From: Apteryx mantelli
Taxonomy: Eukaryota; Chordata; Aves; Apterygiformes; Apterygidae
Length of the DNA stretch: 64,000 nucleotides
Assembly: GCF_036417845.1 (NCBI RefSeq)
Contig: NC_089981.1
Coordinates: 63,329,268 to 63,393,267, forward strand
Direction of reading: 5' to 3'
A program made the position numbers and the translations under genes. The first letter of the stretch is position 1; each line of letters opens with the position of its first letter. Under the pieces are notes generated by a model. It was not told where the DNA came from. It worked only from the letters and a program-made list of their open reading frames with translations, and made no database searches. Positions 58,101 through 64,000 of the stretch are shown here, piece by piece.

Positions 58101-61002
58101 ATTAATCATACAGAATCAGAGAAGAGTAATGTGGATACCTCCAAAGAGAATAATCTTGCACTTCAGATGGCAGTGCAAAACAACAAACAGGACAATGAAA
58201 AAACAACAGAATATGTCAGATTAGTAAAAGATAGGACAGCACTTGATGCTATTGTTGATAGCTTTTCAGGAGAGGAGCTACAAACTGAACAAATTCCTAT
58301 GAACACGCAACACCATCAGAAAGGTGAAGCAGAAATAATACTGAAAGATTCATGTTCCCAACATGCGCTCCTGCTTTCAGAGAATGGGTCCAGGGACAGT
58401 CGTAATTCAGAACTCAGAAGGAAATATAAAAATCCTATGCAATACAGTAAAAGAAAATATTATTCTGTATCATCAGATTTAGGCTTACCTGTGCCCATCA
58501 GTTCAAGCCCTCATGACAGTACAACAAGATACAAAAATACAGGTAATGAATCTGAGTATCGGAAGACGCCACTAGACACTACTTCAAAAGACAAGGTAAT
58601 ACTGAAGTTTTCAGGTGAATCCAAACCTAAAGAAATCTATATGGAAAATTTAGTGACAGTGGAAGCAGCAGAGCAGCCATATGATAACGGTCTTAGTAAA
58701 CACGAACTTTTATCCCAGAAGTCCTCTGAAAGAGAAGACAATTTCAAAAGAAAACAACCAGCATTACAGTTAGAGTCTTCTAAGACTACCAAACTAGAAA
58801 GCCAGAATACTTTTAAAAAAGCTGATGAGTTAAATTCAAGCAACTCTGTGTCACACAGAAACCTGAGTGATAGAGTATGTTGAAAAGGAAGATGCAATTC
58901 TAAATGAAAGCATGAATAATACTGAAAAAACAACTGCTGCTGATAAAACAGGAGAGAAGAGGGAAAGAATCAAGAAAGATGCTGAAAAACAGAGAGAAAC
59001 AAAGTACAAAAATATAAATGATAAAATTGATATTCTAAGAGAAAGGGTTGCAGGTAGTATTTTTACCAGAACATCATGGTTCTTTGGAAATGTATTTAGT
59101 AAAACTAACAATGAAGACTATAGAAAAAGTCTGAACACACGGACTTTGTGCAAGACCCAAATGAAAGTAAGGCTGGCATTAGGACATATGAAAATGAGGT
59201 AGAATTAAATAATGTACAGAGGAATGAGGTTGAGTTAAGAGAAAAGGAATCCGAACAAGAAAAACATACCACTAAAATTGCAGAAGATGACGAAAATGAC
59301 AAAAACAATTTAAAAATTATGAAAGATAAAATCGAGGAAGGACAACTTGGCATTCTGGAAAAAAATACTGCTGCAGAATCAAGCAAAAACAAGAAAACTG
59401 ACAAAATCATAACCTGGGAGACAGTTCATGTCCCAAGAAACAAGCAAAAAATAGCCAAATATTGTATGATAATGACTCAGATTTACCCAACCCATTCATT
59501 ACATACCGACGATTTTATGTAAAGTTAAAACAAGATGTTAAGCAACTCTTAGAGCACCTCTGTGAGGGAAACAAACTGGTGCTCCTGCACCAGCAATTTG
59601 AAAATATTCATCATGAAATCACTGCTTACTCATGTAAAGACAATTTTATGCAGAAGAAACAAGTGATTTTGTCTGTACAAAATGGGCACAATTTGGACAT
59701 TGGGCAGGAAAAACGTATGGAAAAAAGGAATGTTCTTCTAGAGCTGCAAGATCTTCTGTCTGCTATAACAATTAAGTGTGCAATACGAATTGGAGAAAAA
59801 GGTACTGGACTAAAGCTTCACTAACTAACAGCGATTTAGGAAGAACAAAAAAAGCTTTGTATGAGGGGGGAAAGAAAAAAAAAGACAGATGTGACACTGT
59901 CCCCTTCTGGTGGTTTAAAATCAAGAGGCAGTGAACCTAAACTGGTAGTTGTTAATGATTGATTTATGATGCTTTGAGGAAATGTTAATACAATTGAGTT
60001 AATATAAGGGTAACACTTTAAGAGCCTGTTGTTCTTGCTGACTTCTGACTATTTGACTATTTATGATGGGACTCTCTGGCCAGTAGTGTCTTTGAAGCAT
60101 AGAACAAAAAAATTAACATTTGTAAATGGTCATTTCTTCTACATGGTTAGGCAAAGTTTGGTTATTTTATGATTTTGTGTTTTTTTTTTTTGAAAGTTAT
60201 ATTTTATTTGCTTTGGAAAATTTAGCCCATGTCAGTGAAACTGCCACTACTAGGTGCCTTCAGTCATACTTCTGCTTCTTCTGGCATACTTCTAATGTAG
60301 CACTCCTATGTTTGGCTTTGAATAGAGGAAAAACAAAAAAAATCAAAATCTGAAGTTATTATTAGAGGTTATTATCTTGTAAAAATTATAGGAAAAACAT
60401 GGAATTCTCTGAAAATAAACATAATTTCACTTCATAATTATTTGCAGGAATAGGCAGTAAAAGAAAACTACTAGAAGAAATGCCAGAGAAGGAACATGAA
60501 ATGAATACAGCTGTAGATAGTGAACACAACATTGATCAACATTCCAAAGCAATAGCGATTCCATCAGTAAATACTGAAGAAGAAATCCACAGTTCAGTGG
60601 TTGATTTGCCATTTGATGTCAAAAAACCTTTCTCAGATGCCTTTTTACAAATTCAGAACTACATTCCAAGTAATGGTAAGTGTAAAGTTTCTTAAATCGA
60701 AGGAAAAAATTTGCAATCTCAAAAAAAAATGGATTTATTAATATAATTCCAGTATTACTTATATAGATAAGACTTACATACTTATACAATACTTATATAC
60801 TATACTATAATACTTATATACTTATAAAGACTTATATACTCATACAATTTTTATATAGACAACTGTAATGTAAAACCTTTATTTTCTCATAAACAAACCA
60901 GAAGGCGGTTGGATATATCAGATACTTCTGTGTTTGAATGCTCTTGAGATTGGGGAATTCATAAAATCTGTATTTTCAGCAATGGCAAGTATTATCAAAA
61001 AG
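52077..61002 (+). CDS. MIA2: MIA2 (TALI-type) luminal part; large exon 4 frameshifted; continues past the right edge
   Basis: Six exons: 52077-52191 (signal peptide), 53746-53879 and 55029-55115 (SH3-like), 55481-59801 (large acidic exon), 60448-60675, 60902-61002. The exon phases fit each other at every junction (1, 0, 0, 1, 1, 0), and all borders are GT-AG. The product resembles mammalian MIA2, the TANGO1-related ER-exit-site receptor that links lumenal cargo to COPII: compare WKKCGDRECE, DYLGPDCRYLNF, GEEI.VY.KL, GKYFGYFPKNAV and ETDFLCLDGDEYVFENEDS. Exon 6 encodes a hydrophobic loop (YQILLCLNALEIGEFIKSVF) that in mammals directly precedes the exons shared with CTAGE5; those exons are outside the window. 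As written, translation from the ATG stops at 56857 after about 570 residues, because exon 4 is interrupted. Confidence 0.92.
53746..55115 (+). CDS. MIA2: MIA2 exons 2-3: MIA/otoraplin-type SH3-like domain
   Basis: Exon 2 (53746-53879) and exon 3 (55029-55115) encode about 74 residues, with DYLGPDCRYLNFKTGEEIIV, LWTGSKGKYFGYFPKNAVKV and EEIFIAEEVEVPTK. The pattern is the extracellular SH3-like fold shared by MIA, MIA2, MIA3/TANGO1 and otoraplin, with the paired cysteines contributed by exons 1, 2 and 4. Both exons are intact, with a GTAAGT donor on exon 2 and a GTAAAC donor on exon 3. Confidence 0.9.
54141..54205. repeat. Hairpin-forming inverted repeat in MIA2 intron 2
   Basis: The 19-base arms 54147-54165 and 54167-54185 are complementary apart from one G-T pair, with a one-base centre. 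A second perfect 10-base pair (TAGTTAGAAC at 54141-54150 and GTTCTAACTA at 54196-54205) offers an alternative outer stem. Confidence 0.85.
55481..59801 (+). pseudogene. MIA2: MIA2 exon 4: long acidic luminal exon with six frame changes and an in-frame stop
   Basis: The exon has a sound acceptor (TTCCTTTAG) and donor (AAG/GTACTG) and keeps overall phase, yet no single frame is open. With frames named by position modulo 3: frame 2 is open from 55481 to the TGA ending at 56857; frame 1 from about 56767 to the TAA ending at 57141; frame 2 from about 57077 to the TGA ending at 57175; frame 0 from about 57130 to a TGA at 57567-57569, then still frame 0 to the TGA ending at 58883; frame 1 from 58867 to about 59202; frame 0 from about 59121 to 59522; frame 2 to the donor. 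The shifts sum to zero. All segments share the same acidic Lys/Glu/Ser-rich style, and several shifts sit near A-runs. Ancestrally this would be about 1440 codons. Confidence 0.8.
60448..61002 (+). CDS. MIA2: MIA2 exons 5-6: linker and hydrophobic loop before the shared transmembrane part
   Basis: Exon 5 (60448-60675) encodes acidic linker such as KRKLLEEMPEKEHEMNTAVD and FDVKKPFSDAFLQIQNYIPS. Exon 6 (60902-61002) encodes GGWIYQILLCLNALEIGEFI, then KSVFSAMASIIKK, resembling the mammalian MIA2 residues just upstream of the CTAGE5-shared transmembrane exon. Both exons are open in the expected phase, and the last ends in phase 0 before GTAAGA at 61003. Confidence 0.8.
60760..60850. repeat. Degenerate ATACTTAT-rich tandem repeat
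   Basis: Repeated CTTATA/ATACTTAT units occupy about 90 bases of MIA2 intron 5. Confidence 0.6.
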
Positions 61003-63280
61003 GTAAGAATTCTTTAAATGATTTTTTTTGACACTAGTGCAAAATTAAGCCAGTTTTTGGTCACTTTCTGCAACAAAGTTCTTAAAAAAAAAAAAAAAAA
61101 TACAGTAGACCCTTTGTAATCCCCTTGCATCCTGGGGTGTCTGAAGCTAAATGAGATGGAGCTGGAGCATGAAAATGTCAGGTTAGTTGCTGTTCATCTG
61201 CCTCTGTCGTTTATATTGCAGAATCTGAGGTGATGAATTTAGCGGGTGTTTACAGAACAGTCAGAAAACATTTCAGTGGTCAAAATAGCAACATAATTTT
61301 TTAAAAAGGAAACTCATGGCTCCCTCTAGTTGCCATGAAATTACTGATTAAATTTCCTTAGACTTAGAAATATTGGGTTGGGATGCATAAGATGATTAGA
61401 ATATTTCAAATTTTTTTTAATAATTTCAAAGTTTTGGTTCCTAAAGCTACAATTGTTCATGACTGCAAAAAAATACTCTTCTTAGCAAATATATAAAATA
61501 TAAAAAGTCATGTATGATTGCTGAGGGGATATCTTAAATATCCAAATGTAGAATTTCAATTGTAAGGTTAAGATTTTTTTCTTTTAAGATATAAAATAAA
61601 AGAAAGTCATTTGATTGCCTTAATATACTCTCCACAATTAGGTTAACCTAATTAATTTATTACCTGGCTAAGCCAGTGGAAGGTACAAGGCTGAAGGAGG
61701 AAGCTGTAGTCTAGCTTCTCTTGGCTGGGGTCTGTCCATTTCCTCTGCTAGCGGAGCAGGAAGCTCTTCCCAGAGCTGCCTCAGTTGCTTCCCCCACCTG
61801 GAACCTACCTTCTTTTTTGCACCTTTCAGGTAAGGTGGGTTCACCCCGCTACTCCTGCACTAGCCCTAATTTCTGCTTGTCTGCTAACAGGGAGAAAAAT
61901 AAGGGGGCAAAGAACATGGGCCCTTGCAAAAGAGGGCTTGGAGGTGGGCAAAGTGGCCAGCAGAGGGGACGGTAAGCCCGAGCGGAGAGAGCCAAGTGCC
62001 TGGAGAATGAGGAGAAGCTGAGGTCAGGGCAGAGGGAAGATGGGCCTGCTGGGGAAAGAGGTGGATATTAGAGAGGGGGCTTTCTGCGGGAGTACGGGAT
62101 TAAAAATAGCAGATAGAAGCAAAGTGCAGGAAAAAAGTCTGGTGGGGCCTGGGGTGGAAGGCATGAATTTCTGGAAGAGCTGGCTTTACAAAAGGAGAAG
62201 GGGGGGCCTGGAAGAGGTAGGGCTCGGGTGATCCAGGAGAAGGGTAGAGGTGCTTGAGAATACTGGAGCAAAAGGGCTAATGTGGGGCAGATGTGGGAAA
62301 AGCATTCAGTGGAAACGTCAAGGAGGGAAATTTTTCCGGAAATAATGCCGGGGAAAAGATAGCTGGAGAATATGTACAGGTGTGTCCTGTAGTTCAGCTA
62401 TTTGATTTGTAAATGTGAAAAATTGTGAATACAAGTCAAGGCCTTGCAGATGAGAAGATGGGTAGGGCTGAAACCGGGGAGGATGAAATTTGGGAGATAA
62501 AGAGAGAGAGAATTAACTGAAGAAGTGGGATTAAGTTTAGCACCTTAGGTTTTGGTGGGGGCAGAGTGAAGGGGATCTTACCAGACTAAGTGTATAAGAA
62601 ACAGTGCTGCCAGAGGAACGTGAGAAGAGGTAGACAGTTTTGCACTGTCCCCTCTAAACAGAAGAGTAACATCCGATAAAGTGGTTTGTGGTAAACTTTG
62701 TTAATATCGGTACTCTAGTTTAACTTTGTTTAGATTCGGTAATTGATAAGAACCACAGAAATTTTTTGCTGATTTCCAGTGTACTTCAGTTAATTTCGGC
62801 CAAGTCACAGCCTAGGATAAGAAAGCTGAAGTTTTTTTTTTTTTTTTTCCAGTGAAGCAGATTGCATTTCAATGCTCACTGGTTGTTTGCTGCTATGGCA
62901 GAATTTACCCTTGTATTAAATAGCCATTTCCACGTTCTTATCACTGCTTCTTAGATGGTACCAGTTTTGCATGCAAGTCACTCATGTTGCACTGTAAAAA
63001 GTGAGTTGGCATATGTACTGCAGCAAGTACGTGCAATTGAGAAAAATCCTAATTAAGTACAAAAATAGAATTAGTCATAAAGGATGAAATGGAAGAGAAT
63101 TCATTGCTATGTGGCATCGTAGCTACTGTTTCTTGCATGTGTTTTAGGTTTGTCAGCGGGAGGGGAGGGCAGCTGAGCAGCAGCCACGCTGGGAGCAATT
63201 CTTAACTGAGAAATGTAGCTTAAGACATGCAACTTAAATTCTGTTGAAATGCTGCTAAGCATAACACGGTGTTAGCACAA
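61003..63280 (+). other. MIA2: MIA2 intron 6 (left part)
   Basis: Non-coding sequence after the last MIA2-specific exon. It includes an A-run near 61084-61100 and a purine-rich GA/GGA-dense block at about 61880-62700. I see no exon matching the shared CTAGE5 transmembrane region here. Confidence 0.5.
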
Positions 63281-64000
63281 CATTTGAAGCGCGTACCGCG
63301 GCTTCCCCCCTGCGACGCAGCCAGGCCGCTCGCTGCTGCCCCGCTGCCCCTCCCCCGGCCCCGTGCGGGTGTCGGCGCCGGAGCGGCCTCCGCGGCTGGG
63401 GGGAGCGCCGGGGCCGCGTCTCCCTCCGGCTGGATCGGGACCTTTTCCCAGGGAACCAGCCGGTGTGCTTATGACCTTCGCGTTTTTGTAAAGTTCCGTT
63501 GTTACGTGACTACTCATGGAAACAGCAGGAGCAAGAGAGGAGGTGAGTTTCCCTGCAAATAACTGAACTTTAAGGAGGAACAAACTAGTTTCGTAACCGC
63601 TCGGCCCACGCCAGTGCAAAGCGGCGGCGCGAGGGCTGCGGGTGCCTCCGCTGCCCCGTCCTTGGGTCTCGCCCGCTCCGCGGGCAGAGGCGCCCGTTTG
63701 TGCCGGGGCGCCGATGCCCAGCGCGGCAGGTCGCGGGGACCCGCTGCAGGTGCTGCCGGGGCCTGGGCGCCCCGCCGGGCCGGGCCTGGCCTGGGCACCC
63801 CGGCGCGGAGCGGCCCCGTGAGGTGCACCTGCCGCTCCGCCTACGCTTTTCCCGCAGCTCGGACCCGGCTGCCCGAGGCGCCCCCTTCCCTGGTCCCCGC
63901 CACCGGCTTTCGGTCGGAGCTGGGCGGGGAGCCCGGGCCCGCTCCCGCCGCCGGCCCCGCGCGGGCGCCGCGCTCCCCCCTCCCCCGGCAGTGGTATCTC
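63280..64000 (+). promoter_or_regulatory. MIA2: CpG island, probable internal CTAGE5 promoter
   Basis: A GC- and CpG-rich block begins near 63280 and runs off the right edge. In mammals the ubiquitous CTAGE5-type transcript starts at an internal promoter between the MIA2-specific exons and the shared ones, which is where this island lies. No CTAGE5 start codon or transmembrane sequence is visible inside the window, so the assignment rests on position. Confidence 0.55.

Noticed and set aside
61084-61140. A-run followed by TACAGTAGACCCTTTG as a possible DNA-transposon end or retroposon tail
   Set aside because: No matching opposite end, target duplication or element body could be found by eye.
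63269-63828. Open frames of about 100 codons on both strands
   Set aside because: CpG-island shadows; none resembles the CTAGE5 N-terminus.

Overview
The window is vertebrate nuclear DNA, most likely from a bird (another sauropsid is possible). It holds split genes with GT-AG introns, CpG-island promoters, AT-rich introns and very few recognisable interspersed repeats. Five genes lie in about 60 kb, in the order SEC23A(-), GEMIN2(+), TRAPPC6B(-), PNN(+), MIA2(+). This is the order I recall for human 14q21. The bird call rests on compactness and repeat poverty and is an inference.

Layout. 1-13.7 kb: the 5' 57% of SEC23A on the minus strand, with ten coding exons, a long first intron and a CpG-island promoter near 13.0-13.9 kb. 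13.9-17.0 kb: intergenic, with several protein-like but unassigned segments. 17.0-25.5 kb: the complete ten-exon GEMIN2. 25.5-33.2 kb: the complete six-exon TRAPPC6B, convergent with GEMIN2. 33.2-34.6 kb: a divergent promoter interval with six same-orientation inverted CCAAT boxes. 34.65-45.8 kb: the complete nine-exon PNN with several polyadenylation signals. 45.8-52 kb: intergenic. 52.08-61.0 kb: the MIA2-specific (TANGO1-like) part of MIA2/CTAGE5. 63.3-64 kb: a CpG island where the internal CTAGE5 promoter would be expected; the shared transmembrane and coiled-coil exons would lie beyond the window.

Jobs. SEC23A (COPII inner coat), TRAPPC6B (TRAPP tether) and MIA2/CTAGE5 (ER-exit-site cargo receptor) all act in ER-to-Golgi transport. 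GEMIN2 (SMN complex, snRNP assembly) and PNN (exon-junction/SR-related factor) act in splicing. Their adjacency is old synteny and no operon-like link is implied.

Main observation. SEC23A, GEMIN2, TRAPPC6B and PNN, about 4.7 kb of coding sequence in 35 exons, are free of frameshifts. MIA2 exon 4, about 4.3 kb, carries six reading-frame changes and an in-frame stop, yet its splice sites and the five other MIA2 exons look sound. The full-length luminal domain therefore appears broken in this sequence, leaving a predicted secreted SH3-like protein of about 570 residues. The MIA2 promoter still carries a TATA box and a near-perfect HNF1 site. A sequencing or assembly error must be excluded first.
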